From NCBI RefSeq assembly GCF_000524195.1, contig NW_020170383.1, forward strand, positions 416,207-480,206: a DNA stretch of 64,000 nucleotides, in the 5' to 3' direction. The DNA is from Echinococcus granulosus (lineage: Eukaryota; Platyhelminthes; Cestoda; Cyclophyllidea; Taeniidae). Under the pieces are notes generated by a model. That model worked only from the letters and a program-made list of their open reading frames with translations. It was not told where the DNA came from and made no database searches. Shown piece after piece: positions 1-12,935 of the stretch; position 1 is the stretch's first letter; every line of letters starts with the position of its first letter. Both the position numbers and the translations under genes were made by a program.

Positions 1-2714
1 CTCCATGATTACCTGGAAAAATAGTCAAAATACCGAAGCAATAGGAACACAAAGACCTCGTCTTACGATACCATTCAGTGAAAAACGCAATTCCCGAGTT
101 ATGAAGTAGCATAAGGGAAAGGAGATAACTCGCAGTCAGAAGCTGTCTGGTCAAAAATACGGCTCGGATGTGAATAAGACTATTTGTAATGGCATTTACA
201 GTGTATAAATGTACGACTGACAAAAAGGTTTCAACTAATGTTTAAGCAATTTTTAAAAAAAAAACCAAAAAGACTTCCAGAATTACATGATAATTTTACA
301 TCAAACGGGTAGGATTTTTCCAACGAAACACTCATATATTATTTGATATTTGGCACATCACGTACCAACAGAGTCGTGGGTGAAGGCCCTAGCCACCGAG
401 GAGAGCCATGATCCCATACTGCAGGGCCAGTGTAACAACACGATTGCAAAATTGTGGTGGCACCACAAGCGTGGCAGATACACAATTGTCGTTCTGAGGT
501 TTAGATTCTCAATATACAACACATTGTTGTATATATTTGCGACCCACATAAATAAATACTACCCGTCATGATGACGAATCAGATCTCAAATAAAACAGGT
601 TGGATGATCTTTCTTTCCTCAAAAGCTATTTACGCATGGAATGTCCGTCGAATAGATCAACGGATGTTTTCACCTTTGCATATGCAGTGCAGAGGAATAA
701 ATCGGGTGAACGAAGATGGGGAAGTAGAGCAAAAACCACCGCTAAGTCAAGCGAGTTTGTGGTGATAAATGTGAGACATCATGACCGGAATGCACTACAA
801 AACCAATGAGGTTTGTAAGATGAAATTACTCCAATACTTCACTACTCGATCTCAATAAAGCATCATCAAAAAATTTACACGAGGGGACTTACACAATTGA
901 GACGCCTTTTCCTACATTTAAACACGGTACGCCGAACATTGATTCATCATTGTACAGCAAATTTTACAGATTCGAAAATTACAGCTAAATCATTATAGCG
1001 TAAATGCAAAACTTGTTTTGCGTGATATATTAAATGTTACAGAATTTTAAGAATGCTAATGCCTTCTCTGATTAGTTTTAACGACAAAAAAAGGTTTAAC
1101 AAGGCAGTCGTCGAAAACAGGGTCAACCGTGTCACCGGCAAGGACTTGGGTCTCGAAACTCACATAGCACCATCTACTCAAGTGGGTTCATTACGCGCGT
1201 GACTGTGACAAAAGACATTTTGAGAAACTAAGCTACTCGTGATTGTTTATTGAAAAAGAGAACGAGTATTTTAGACCCTCACGTTTCGTATTAGAAATAA
1301 TAGATAACCCTCATTCGTACGAGTTCAAATTCCGCCTCTTCTGTACTGATAAGGAAAACATTTGTACCAAGAACGTGAGGGCCAGACTTGAGCACGCAAA
1401 AGTACGCAGAGCCTGCCCGCACCCTAATTGCCTTCGGACCTACTTCAGCACACCATCAGGTGGGAATCAATCGGCAGTGCATGAATTAGCTGAAGAAAGT
1501 GGTGCGTGTTGCAGGAAAGGTGAGGAGAGGCAAGGGCACCAGTCGTGCGCAACCAACCAGGGTCCCAAATCAAGGTTATTCGATGGAGGTAACCAAAATC
1601 ACCTCATTTATGAAAAGACAGGCTTACTCTGGGAAAACAAAATAAACTAGCCACGAGCCTGATAAAACTATAAGGTAAGAGGGCTATTTGGCAATTGCAA
1701 ATAGGCAAGTTAGGTAGTCAGTAGATCTGGAGAGTACTAACTTGATGACCATAACTCGATGCACAGAGGCGCGTATTCATGTTTTAGTAATCTATGCAAC
1801 CAAAGGAACTAAAGCAAATCTGCTCAAACAGCTCAAATGGGAAGTCCTTCGAATACTACGCCTCACCCAAAGACAGCTTCCATCTACCTGCATTAGTGCA
1901 CACGATAAAAACCCCGAGCTATGCCAAATCCTAGACGTCAGTTTTTGTTCCGTCAGTGTGAAGCGAATCGTAAGCCGGGGCAAAATCTGTAACAGGTTTA
2001 GGGTAGTTGTTACATAGGTGCATGGGGTCAAGATTTCTGCAGCCGGTAACTTGGAGTGATACAAGTACAACGTCTGCCTGAGCAGAGGCACCTCAGTTGC
2101 AGATACCAAATGCAACGCACGAAATAAACGGCGAACAGCGCAACCGTCTGCAATAATCTCCATTCATTCCAACGAAAGATGGATCTCATCACGCCACTTC
2201 AGTAAATGGAATTTTTAAAAGCTCGCAGCCAGTTTAGAATAACCCAATAGCTCAGCATTTGAGCTCTACCCTAGACATAACGGTTTTATGGGAACGCCTA
2301 CTTAGGAAAAAATTCCTAAAATGCAACAATCTTGCATAGGGATACACCTAAATAGGCTAAAATAGTTCTTATTTGAAAGGGGGTTCAACAGAGGAAATTA
2401 AACCTTTTAAAACAGCCCAATTTAAGCCACCGCCAAAATTAACGTTAAGAAATACCCACATATACGAATAATGAAAGCAATAAAATGCTGGGGCTCCTAG
2501 AGTTCACAAGCAAATGAAACTCTCGCAATTTACACTTATAGCTAACGAATGTGAATTACAAATCAACCATGGGAAAAATGACAAAAAAAAAAACAATAAG
2601 AAAAGAAGTGAGTTATATTGACGACAGTGAGAGTACACGATAAGCGATGCGGATATTTATCTAAATGAATGGAAGGTGATACGATTTCCTCTGTATGAAG
2701 GGAGTAAATTACGA
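1..2714. other. No gene recognised; downstream of XRCC1
   Basis: AT-rich sequence beyond the XRCC1 stop codon. Open frames such as 1243-1650 (plus) and 1792-2163 (minus) match no family I know and lack convincing splice contexts. The plus strand is A-rich, as in the minus-strand XRCC1 introns next door, so this may be a 3' untranslated region or another minus-strand transcript. No repeat was seen. Confidence 0.5.
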
Positions 2715-5700
2715 TTATCCAACAATTTGGTAACGTTGGAATGGAACCATTTTTCCGGCTCTGTCACAGGCGTAAATCCACTCAGGTTTGACAAAAGTCA
2801 ATGACGAGGAAACCTCCAGAGCCTGCAACACAAAGTGGGCGACAAACGGATGATAAGAAGCTCCAAGGCACGAAGACTAGCTGTAGCGGCAATCAAGGAG
2901 TAAAGGCCAATCAATTACACACGTGTAAATGCCACCTCAAACTGGATCGACAGTCGCATGGTATGTTTCAAATCCTAAATTAAATTTTGTCACCACACTG
3001 TTCGACTAAATGGGGAACCCATACACTAGGTCAAGTGATGCACATCAACAAATTTAAAATCGAAACTCAAAATTCAAGTCGAATTCGAGAGCAATTGTGG
3101 TTTTTCTTCCAACTTTTAGCTGGCTACTCGTAAAAAATATCAGAAAGTTTTCTAACGATTTCCCCGACACAAAGAAGATAAAACGAGTAAAATTTAACTG
3201 TACTATTCGAATTCAAAAGCATTAAAGTAAATTAGTGCAAAGTGCTCCAGATACGCGGCGTAATTGAGCACAATAATTTGATTTGAGGTAAAACAAATTT
3301 ATGCGAAATGAGACAGCTCGAAAGCTCTTCGATGAATAAGCTACAATATTTTACAAGCAATAGAGAACAACCGACCTCAAAACATGGGCCTTTGAGGACA
3401 CGAAACTTGTTGGCATGATGCTTTTAAGAGAACCAAAGGTGAATTTCGCCTGACTCGAGATGAACTGGAGAATAAGAAGTCAAGCCATTTGAAATTACAA
3501 ATTTAAAGGAAAGGTAGGATGGCAAAGACCAATTTCCAAGGTATGAGGCCATAAACTTTAAAGGAGACAGAGGCGTGAATCACAACCACCCTACCCCTAG
3601 AAATGACTCAGGCAGTAGGCGGAGAAAGGAGGCAAAAAATATCATTTTTACAAGCGCCCAGGCGCGTACGGACAGACCCTCAGAAGCACACACTAAGAGA
3701 GTACGCGGCCTTGATGCCTGCCATGTGCAAAGGCCAAAAATAGAAGCGCCGGTGGCCAACAAAGGGAGATGTGGCGGTTAGTGCTAGGTAAGGGCAGTGG
3801 TGACGGTAGTGGCAATTTAAGGTTACATCTCAAAATAAGAGACACTCTCGCCCACTTTCCCCAAGTGGAAACAAACAACTTCCTCTGTGTGCAATGCTGT
3901 CTAAATTGCAAATGCCCATTTCTGTGTGCATCTAAGAGCTATTGGAAAGGCCGATGCCGATTACGAAGGCCAGTGCCTTGTTGAATGGAATTTATAACGA
4001 AGATTTTAGTCAAGAAGGCTGTGATTAGTACAGCTAGTCATCAGCTAGAACAAGGAATAATTCGTCAGAAATTGTTTAGCATATGAGAGACCATGAAAGC
4101 CAGAAAGTACGCGCGGACCCTTACTTCTCTAACCACCGCACTGCCGAGACTTTCGTATCAAATAGACATATCCCACTTAGTTCTGAAAGGAAAAATATGT
4201 GGCAAGTTAATTAATAAACAGCCAATTGCACCTGGAGAATTTTTTGATTGTACACAGTATCTTGACTACATGGAGATCATTATCGTCTCAAGCGGTCTTC
4301 GAAAAGCCATAATTTAACAGTGACTCGGTGGGTATAAGGTAAACGTTTCTGTAGCACACCCACATTGCAATCTCAAGCGATCTTACTCATGAATCATCCA
4401 ATCACACACCGTTCGACAAAGCTGCGACTACCATTGAAAACCAAGCGAAACGGAGCTTATCCAGCCACTTAACGAAACCATAGAAGGGTTTTCTCTGCTC
4501 CCAATCGCACTTACGGTCCGAGAAATGTATCGAGGCTTTCTGTATCACGTGCTTCCCCATTCACAGTCCCTGTAGCGTAAGTCAATAATTACATCAGACA
4601 TCACAATTGCGAACATTTTTGAGCCACGAATGTGCTGAGATGATAACACCTTTTGAAGCGTCATAAGCGCACAATGAGTAACTGAGAGCTCACTCAGGCA
4701 GCATCTTTGTAAATCATTATAAGTGGGATCAAATAATAGATTTTGGAACGTTTCAGTGAAAGGCAGTCCAAGGATGAACTGATTCGGTCGGCAATAGAAA
4801 ATTGTCCACATACTGAGATGTAGGGAGAGCTAATTTGTGATAAAAAAGCGAAATATACATTTCGCTAATGAAAAAGGCTTACCTCATCGAATTCGTCACA
4901 CCAGGCAGCTCGAGATACCACGAACTCAACATCAGTGCTCATATGAGGCTCAATTATCCTAGAAATAACAAAAGTATTCGTAGACAATAAGCAAAATCTA
5001 CTTATATAAAAAGCAGAGGAAAACCGAAAGTGAAGTGTTATCAACTAAGAACGTACCCTCCAAAGGCGATAATCAGTCGATATACAGTTTCTCCCTCCTT
5101 GACGTCAAGGTCTCTTGAAAAAATAAAAAACTTTCGTCCGCTAAAATAGTCCGGTAGAGGCGGGAGGGATCCAGATTTTCGTGCCGAAGTAGCATTATTA
5201 CCCAAATTTCTGAAATGAAATGGGTCAAAATCGCACCAAGACGAACATAAGGTTGTGCGAAAAAATGACGCGACTTAAACTACAATTTGTCAACAGCGTT
5301 GGTTATCAATGAATCTTCAGCCTCAAAACATCACCGAGAAACACTATTCATAGATTATAGAGTTAAACATTTAAAGTGAAAAAGCAGTGATAAACCACGA
5401 CAAAAATTCCCAACATTTGAGCTTATTTTACTATGCATATACTGTCAGTACACATTAACAACAAAAGCAACCACCTCACAATGTACCAAGAAATTTCACA
5501 AAGGTCGGCCATTAGCTAAAGCTACAGAATAAGAAATGGGAATTGACCGCAGTCCTATTAAGACAGGGTTTTACCAACAAAACAGGTAGAAAATGAGTGA
5601 CGCCATGATGACGTTCAGTAAAAGCCCTGATAACTTCGAATACAATGGAGATAGAGTCCAATAGCCAAATCATGCTTTACTTATCCAAAGGATTACACAA

Positions 5701-8700
5701 CTGTCTAGTCATGCCAGCAAAAATGACCGTGCATGACAACACACTTAAATCCGAACGTAGGCAGAGGATTGGGCGATTCCATCGAATATTTTGATAGGAA
5801 CAAGGCTTCATTTGCATTAAAAGAGGGAGGATATTTAAATATGTATGAAAGACTATTCTGGCGCTAATTTGAATGCTCATCATTGAATGGATAAAAAGAT
5901 GATGCTCACCTCTGAATTTCTTCATCAGTATCCTCATCCTCAACATTTTTACCTAAAATTCCAGCAAAATTTCCCCATCACTGGGTGAAGATAAAGGGAT
6001 ACAAAAGGTCGCGCACATAAATTGTAACGAGGATTAGAAAGTTCAAGATCACGGAGCCAGTTTAGAATAACACTTTAATTTAAATACTGGAGAGAGTTAG
6101 CTGTGGGTGCAATAATCAGTTCAGTAAGAAGTCGGATTTACTATCTATGCGGCGTTAGGGCACAAAACCCTACAAAGTAAGTAGACCTAGAGAACATTAT
6201 AGAACGTTTATTGTAGGCGCAAAGGGGAAGTGTTGAAAAAACCCAAAAAGTCAGAGATGGCGAAAACACCTCCAACGCAATTGCATACCCTTGTAAAATA
6301 ATTCTCAGAGGAAGTAAACAATGAAAGACTATGTAAAGCACCGATAAGAGCCGAGAAACTATTTCAATAGCCAATCAATTACACGAACCAAATAAATGAG
6401 AGTGATATTTAATAACTAAGGTGTCATCGTAAGCCGAACAATATAGTGGACAAAACCAAAGGAGCGGACAAGGTAATAAAGTTGGGAATTGGAGAAAGAA
6501 ATGAGACTGTATTAAGGTAACATAGGTGAAATATTCAGTGGCAGATGCCATCCAGCCATGATGTCTGTATGCTCCACTCTTAGGATACACAAAACACGAG
6601 CATCTGAGAGTTTGACCTGAGGCGTAAAGGAAAGCAGGAAGCCAGCGTTTAAACAAGTGCTCGTTTTCAGTTCCTCCCAATACACTGCAGGCAAAGTATA
6701 CAAAAACAAAAATCTGGAGGTTATAAATATCGAAAAAGGATTTTGACAAGACGTCAAAGAAGGAATGTTGGGAAATTTCGTCCCAGTGTAGACACTCGAT
6801 ATCAGCAATAGAAGTAAGCACTTGTCCTCTAACAATAACTACACAGAAACCCCAGTCGCTTAAGCGCAACAAGGAGGATAATGGACACCAGGTGAGAAAC
6901 ACTTTCAACCATTCACAAAGCGAATGAAAGCAAGAATTGTTTCACAACTGCCTTTAGGCCTCAACGGTTGCCGAGACTTGTCATTTCTTGTGGTCTTCAA
7001 TTTCTTATTTCCTGATAAAGCAACGAAGCCATTTAGTAACAAAAAACGGAGCCATTCAGAAAATAAACATTATACTAAATTTTAATAGGTAAAAAAACAT
7101 ACGAGGTGCCTTTGATGTGGATGGGGTCAGAACCTTGATTCGTCGTCTTTTCTGTCGAGGAGGCTTGCTTTTTCCTCCTCTGTCTGAGTCATCCTCATTT
7201 TCATTCTCCTCACCTTCTGGATGGGACTCTTCAGAGACGTCTGAGACAGAGGATTCATCGCTTTCCTCGTCGTCCTGGTCAGAACCGTCTGGTCGCCACT
7301 CATCGCTATTTGCATCCTCCACCATTGATCCTACGTCGAACAAAGTTACCATGTTCCCAGCATTTAAAAACCATTTAAAGTATACGCTATTTACAAAATC
7401 GCCAAACTTACGCCTATGTTATTGGAAGAATCCACCGGGGAGGAGCGATAAAATGTAAAGAAAAAGATGTAAGATACAGGAAATAAGCAGATATAGCAAA
7501 ATTTTGTTGGAATCGAAGAAAAGAACATGTAGAGAGGAGGCCTCATTGAAATTTAAAGAAAGCTATTAAATGGTATTTAATTTGACAATTGCTGAAATGC
7601 TGCACAATTCAGCAACCAGCAATGGCAAGAATGCCGATGGGCAAGAACTCACTCCCAATCACTGTCCACATCGTCGTCGTTACCGTCTGAAACATGGCCG
7701 ACGGGACTGGGAGCCCGGCCGACACGATAGGGACGCCATGAGACACGCCTCTGAGCTGTGTTACACGCCTGGATCCACTTGTGGGAGGTGATGATTCCCC
7801 TTCCTTTCACCGCATTCCATTTTGGTGTATTCGGAAAAGCGCAACTATAAAATTTCGTAAATACAAGGCTGCTGATAACAATCTAGTAGAACAAGCACGC
7901 GAAAAGTGAGCACCACTGAACAAAGCTGCAGGAGTCAGTGGCAACAGAAAATTCAGTTGGTTAAACATTACTTCCCTCATTTTTGTAAAAAAGGACTTAA
8001 AGGACTTAAACAGATACGAATTCGATTGCAATTAAATTAACCAAGAAGTCCGAATGTCACACATGGTCCAAGAAATTAAGTCATTAAAATACAACTTGTT
8101 ATTAGGAATATTTAAAAATAGCACTTTTATCAGGAGAAGTATCTGCAAAGATGAATTCAGCACAGTTCAATTTGAGCCACGAAACTGATTAAGATAATCA
8201 GAGCTAAATCTCACAGTCAAAAACACGAGTGTGAAAGATAAAGTTGTAAACACTAATAATGCTCGCCCACCGCCTCATGAAAACGAAACAAGAATTGAAC
8301 ATCAACTTAAAAGTTTAGGGCTAAGTAACAGCGTTTCAGAGGCAAAACAAAAGCAGCACATACTAATGCCAGTGATGGGGAGGAACAGGCATACATTTGG
8401 GGTTTAAAACCGAGAAATCAGGTAAAAGTGACCCTTGAGTCAGCCCAGGCACGTAAGTAAATCGAGAGATGGTGCTGACAGAAAGAGATCGTCGAACCAA
8501 TAAATTATAAGGAGAAAGTTCTCAGCATTTGGGCAGACGACCCGATAGGGGAAAATTATGCGCGACGATATAACACTGATCGAGAACATGTATTTCGACA
8601 AATGAAAGACTTGACTTAAAGCTTGACGAAATGACTAAAAAGATTTACATGAGGTGGGTGCAGTCGTCAGTCCAATCCTGCCGATATTTGGCCCCCAATC

Positions 8701-11667
8701 GCAGGCACACCTCTCTGAGCTCCGAGCGGAAGGGATTTTTGTAGCCACTGAAGGCGACCACAACGCCGTCGAGGATGCATCGTCCCTTCCCTTTCACTCC
8801 AGCCCTTGCACCTCCCTCTGCCACTGTGCTCGTATCACCTGCTGCTGAACTGACCTCCTGGGCGGCCGACGTTGATGGCGTGGAAGTCACTGACGCTGCC
8901 GAGGTAGCCAAAGCAGTTGTCCCTTGTGAGTCCATTGCTAAATGTAACGTAGGAGGTGGATTAAGCGCATTTCTCGAACTCGAAGAGAAAAACAGGTGTT
9001 ACATTTAAAGTCGACGCAGTGACTAAAATCCTTCGTGTTAATAATAATAATTCATGACTAAACATACAGAACAGAGCCCCGTGTTATCGCACAGTTAACA
9101 AAGCAATAACGGTGACGATGCTTTTCAAAAAGGAAACAACCCAGATGAGCCGGTAAGTGGTGCTTTCATACATATGCGAACCCGCGACGATAAATAGCAA
9201 TGAAGATGGCGGAGTTTTGACGTAACTACATGAATATCCAATGGCATCGAAGTAGAGGCACAACAGACATCCATTTACCAATGCTTTCCCACAAAACAAA
9301 ATAGATCCAGATTAAACTCAAATTATGTACAGTTGCCCTATTTCGTATTATTTTTATAACCAGTCTCAACTAAAAAAAGCAACTTTACAAATGACAGGCA
9401 ATGCGAAGTAAACAAACGCAGTCGGAAGCTAAGTGGGATTTACAAAAATTCATGTTACAGAAGACTAATCACTTGAGTCCATTGATTGCGGTGGGAGCCA
9501 GTGTGCACAAAGGTTTACTAAGGAAAAATGCAACTGAACGCATTGATACATTATAGCGCGACCACGAAAAACAATAGGCCTCAAAAACAGAAAGTTCCAA
9601 TGAGTTTGCATCAGCAAGGCGAGCAGACTTGTCAGATTCTTGTTGATTGGGTACTAAAGGTATATTCATGCGACCTACCTTAAAGTGCGGTACTAATAGT
9701 ACTCAAATAGTTTACAAGCGATTTGGGTTTTAACTATGAAACGTAAAAACAAATAAGCGGGTCCCCTTTAACAATAAATGACCAAACAGAATAGCAATAA
9801 AACAACATAGTCGGTCATTGTAAACCTACGGCAAGTTGAGAAAATATGCGTGTTTGTTGGGATGGCTCTAAGGCATTTGAACTTAATTTTAGGGTCAGGA
9901 ATAAAGTACAAGTATGAGCGATGGAACGATGAAAACGTATAACTCACCAGACCGATTTGCCTGCAGGAGCTTTTGTGTAACTACAAAGTAGAAAAGAACG
10001 GGATGTAAGAGATCCCGGGAAGGGAAAAGCGTTATCGTGGATTAAATAATCATTTTGAGAAGAATATATGCCCAGACCATTTTTGCTTTTCAGAAAAGCA
10101 ACGCAGAGGGGAGTGCAACCCAAAACCAACGAGCTTTGGGAATGAAAATCCTATAGCTGCCACAGGAGGGACCATTGTTCTTTTTTCTTCAGGGACTAAT
10201 TCATAAGATTTTGTAGTAGGTGAGGCACAGGAGAGGTCATGTCAAACAAAGGAAACATTTAGATAGCCTCCCAAGCAGAACGACAATATGCGGCCATTAG
10301 CACTGATTTCCCTAAACCACTGTGGCCCGGAATCAATACCAATTGTAACAAACTGTCAGAGGAAATAAAACTATGAAGTATCCCTAACAGAAACCTGTCG
10401 CGAAGGCTGCAGCCTTAATGCTTGAAACATTCGTTATAGCGGATTTTTCTTCCGATTCGCCACTTCTTTTTGCCAGCCTGAATAATCCACCAGGTTTCAG
10501 CAACTCGTCACATTCTTTACTCGAGTTTCCCCCTTCTTCCGTCGCCGCGGTTGGAATCACGTCAACCACATCTGGCGTGCGATAGAATCGAATGAAAGCC
10601 AGCCCATATTGAAATTCTGTATTGAAAGGCTGTGTACAGTTGACTCTTAATATGTCCCACTTTTGGCAGGAGATAGAAGGAGTGAGCTCACTACTGGAGA
10701 ATATGCGCACACGATTAAGAGAGACGCCTTTCTTGGCATCTGCAGGAGACATAAGGGATGACGACGGTAGTAAGAGCTCAAATTCCGAAGAATCGGCTCG
10801 AGATACCTCGACTGAAATAAATGCAGATGCTTCGTTGCCTATGTCGAGGCGAGTGAACTGAATGGGACAAGCAAATTTGAAGGTGACAGATGCATGTTTC
10901 GCGCCAGCTTGCTGACACTTCCACTTGGAAAAGGCACTGACTTTAAGTAGATTGTTGGCGGGGTATGCCTAAACAGAACACGTGATAGTAAAGCTGATAA
11001 TTTAGCGTTGTATCAGATTCAAACATTTTACTTAAATATTTATTACAAAAAAGCACCTCACCGAAATAAGAAAGTATTGAAGTTCACGACATGATTAATA
11101 AAATGAAAGTAAACTAAAGCTAAACCACATTACAGCAAGCGGACCATTTCTACATACCTCATGAAATACAAGCCACCATAAATAAAATCTTCGATCACCA
11201 TTAGAGAGGGCCCAAAGGATTAAAAGAAGGCACACAAAAGAACAACTGGATCTGGCCAAACATGTGGTACGGCGGATACAGCGATTAAAACAAAGCCGAT
11301 AAACCCTTGTTTGCAATTTCCACAACTTGAAAGTGGAGCAATACCAAGCCAAAATTGGTCCAGTCAAGAGGAATACCATTTATTTAAGCAGACAGAAGAT
11401 TCACAACCAATACAAAGTACTCCAGTAAAAGCAACTACCCCAAGCTTCCCCAAAAAGCGAGTCGCCTAACTTCAAGAATGTCACAACGAATCATCGCAGC
11501 ATAATTGTGCCCAAGATATACAGACCTGCCGTAGCACCACTTAACGAAAAAAACCTTAATAAGTACCAGACGCAACAGAACGACATAGTGATGTGGGTTA
11601 ACGAAGGCTGCTTGAGATTCAGCAACGGATGCTATGAAATTCTTATCAAAATACCTTATCTTCGCTA
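2715..11667 (-). CDS. XRCC1: XRCC1, DNA single-strand-break and base-excision-repair scaffold protein (initiator exon missing)
   Basis: Nuclear scaffold that in other animals binds DNA polymerase beta (N-terminal domain), PARP1 (BRCT1) and DNA ligase III (BRCT2). Exons: 11667-11603, 10968-10395, 8937-8649, 7844-7653, 7330-7103, 5952-5910, 5209-5057, 4958-4883, 2822-2715 (TAA). Exons 11667 and 10968 encode the N-terminal domain (LDIGNEASAF, then SFMSP-like SLMSPADAKKG). Exons 8937 and 7844 encode BRCT1 (FSGYKNPFRSELR, DWTDDCTHL, CAFPNTPKW). Exon 7330 is an acidic Ser/Asp/Glu stretch followed by a basic PRQKRRRIKV nuclear signal. The last four exons give BRCT2 (LPDYFSGRKFFIF ... FVKPEWIYACDR). 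About 575 residues against 633 in human. Phases agree at every junction except 7653/7330, where a small exon or unusual splice site is missing. The first exon (ATG) was not found. The last intron is 2 kb. Confidence 0.95.
3575..3990. other. GC-richer block inside the last XRCC1 intron
   Basis: This part of the 2-kb terminal XRCC1 intron is more GC-rich than its surroundings and has open frames of 60-72 codons on both strands. No protein family is recognisable and no consistent splice-site pair was found. It could be a regulatory block or a decayed insertion. Confidence 0.2.
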
Positions 11668-12558
11668 CTGAAAGACAGTATCCTCTCTGGTCTCACTTCG
11701 GGCATCCCAGATTGAAGGGCGAGCCTTGTGGGGGACTAGAGATGCATTTAAACTACTGCACAACTTTGATTAATTTTGAACAGAACGTCTACGAGGTAAA
11801 TCTGAAGGCCGAAACTATCTAATAGAATAACGTGGTATTAGATAAATTATGGATACCTTCAAAATAATTCTACCTTTTTGTTGTGGCTGCCAGTCATTAC
11901 CGCAACTGCACAACTCCTTTACAGTAGCATATCAGGTTTAATATAGTGTAATGAGCACCAAATACACCAAGCAAAATAAAATTGCCACACCAAACCACGT
12001 CATAGGGGATCCTTGACATCCTGAAACAATTTTGATTACTTTAACTGACTTTGCCAAGTTCTACACTGTGAAAAACCTTCCTGTCAACCCATCATGTCAC
12101 TAGTTTCATGGATTGCTTCAATGCACCTCTCCAACAGTTTCTAATTTACAAAAGAAAGCCATAAATGCACTGATTTTTTTTTGGAAAATACTCTTTCTGC
12201 TCACGCTCATGTATTTTACTGGTATCTGAAATGCAATAGTGGTATGAAATCTTGAAATTTTCTCCTAGCGCTTGCATTAGATTGACTACTGTTCCATTAA
12301 GTTGGTTACATTATACTAGCTTGGTTCAAACTTAGCACACTTATGTAGGCATAAGTTGAGGTGCTGCTATCGCATGTACCGACCTCCTGTATCAAACCCT
12401 TAACAGATAGGACTGTACTGTAGATATAACGCTCCGGATCATCCCTGTCATAACAAATCCTAAAATTATCAAGGGCTGCATTTTATTGACACAATAGTTT
12501 GATTATCAAACTCCTCGTCTTGGTTTCAAGGGCACTTAAGTACAACTGTGGCGACAAA
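11668..12558. other. XRCC1 upstream region
   Basis: Lies upstream of the first recognised XRCC1 exon. That exon starts in phase 1, so a short 5' exon carrying the ATG should be here or in the gap to the right. The plus strand changes from A-rich to T-rich at about 12.0-12.2 kb, which may mark the transcription start region. No gene was identified. Confidence 0.4.
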
Positions 12559-12835
12559 AGTGCAGTGTAATACGATGTTGGTTTGTCTCTCGGTATTGGT
12601 GAGGCCCTACTTTTGTACCTTGAATTAGCCCCTTTGTACCTCGCTGGGTGGACTGGCCTTCTGGGCCATGCCAATAGCCCAGACACCTTCTCCGTGCTGA
12701 ATATATATATTCTACCCGAGTATTTCGTCTTCTTTCGTCTTCAGGGAGTCCCGGGACGCTACACTACTGTAGCGTCTGGGCTATTGGCATGGCCCAAAAG
12801 GCCAGCCCACCCAGCGAGGTACATAGGGGCTAATT
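12559..12835. repeat. Interspersed repeat with inverted arms, abutting a scaffold gap
   Basis: Copy of the window's main repeat family. It starts near the conserved words tttgtctctcggtattggtg and carries the core gtacctcgctgggtgg. Two 62-bp arms, 12623-12684 and 12774-12835, are reverse complements with three mismatches. The spacer contains a perfect 9-bp palindrome, 12755-12763 with 12768-12776, around a 4-nt loop. The right arm ends at the first N of the gap. Related copies are at 24405-24600, 25140-25320 and 51340-51850. Confidence 0.85.
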
Positions 12836-12935
12836 NNNNNNNNNNNNNNNNNNNNNNNNNNNNNNNNNNNNNNNNNNNNNNNNNNNNNNNNNNNNNNNNN
12901 NNNNNNNNNNNNNNNNNNNNNNNNNNNNNNNNNNN
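12836..12935. other. Assembly gap, 100 N
   Basis: Exactly 100 N, the usual placeholder for a scaffold join of unknown length. It separates XRCC1 from APEX2 and begins directly at the end of a repeat copy. Confidence 0.99.

Noticed and set aside
1243..1650. 135-codon plus-strand open frame
   Set aside because: Low similarity to anything known, unusual composition for a protein, lies in an A-rich region that looks transcribed from the minus strand, and has no supporting splice or start context.
2226..6074. Shared word agccagtttagaataac at about 2228 and 6057
   Set aside because: A single 17-base match in AT-rich DNA without extension; not enough to call a repeat.
7117..7458. Plus-strand Ser-rich open frame
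   Set aside because: Antisense of the acidic XRCC1 linker exon; the Ser runs are complements of Asp/Glu codons.
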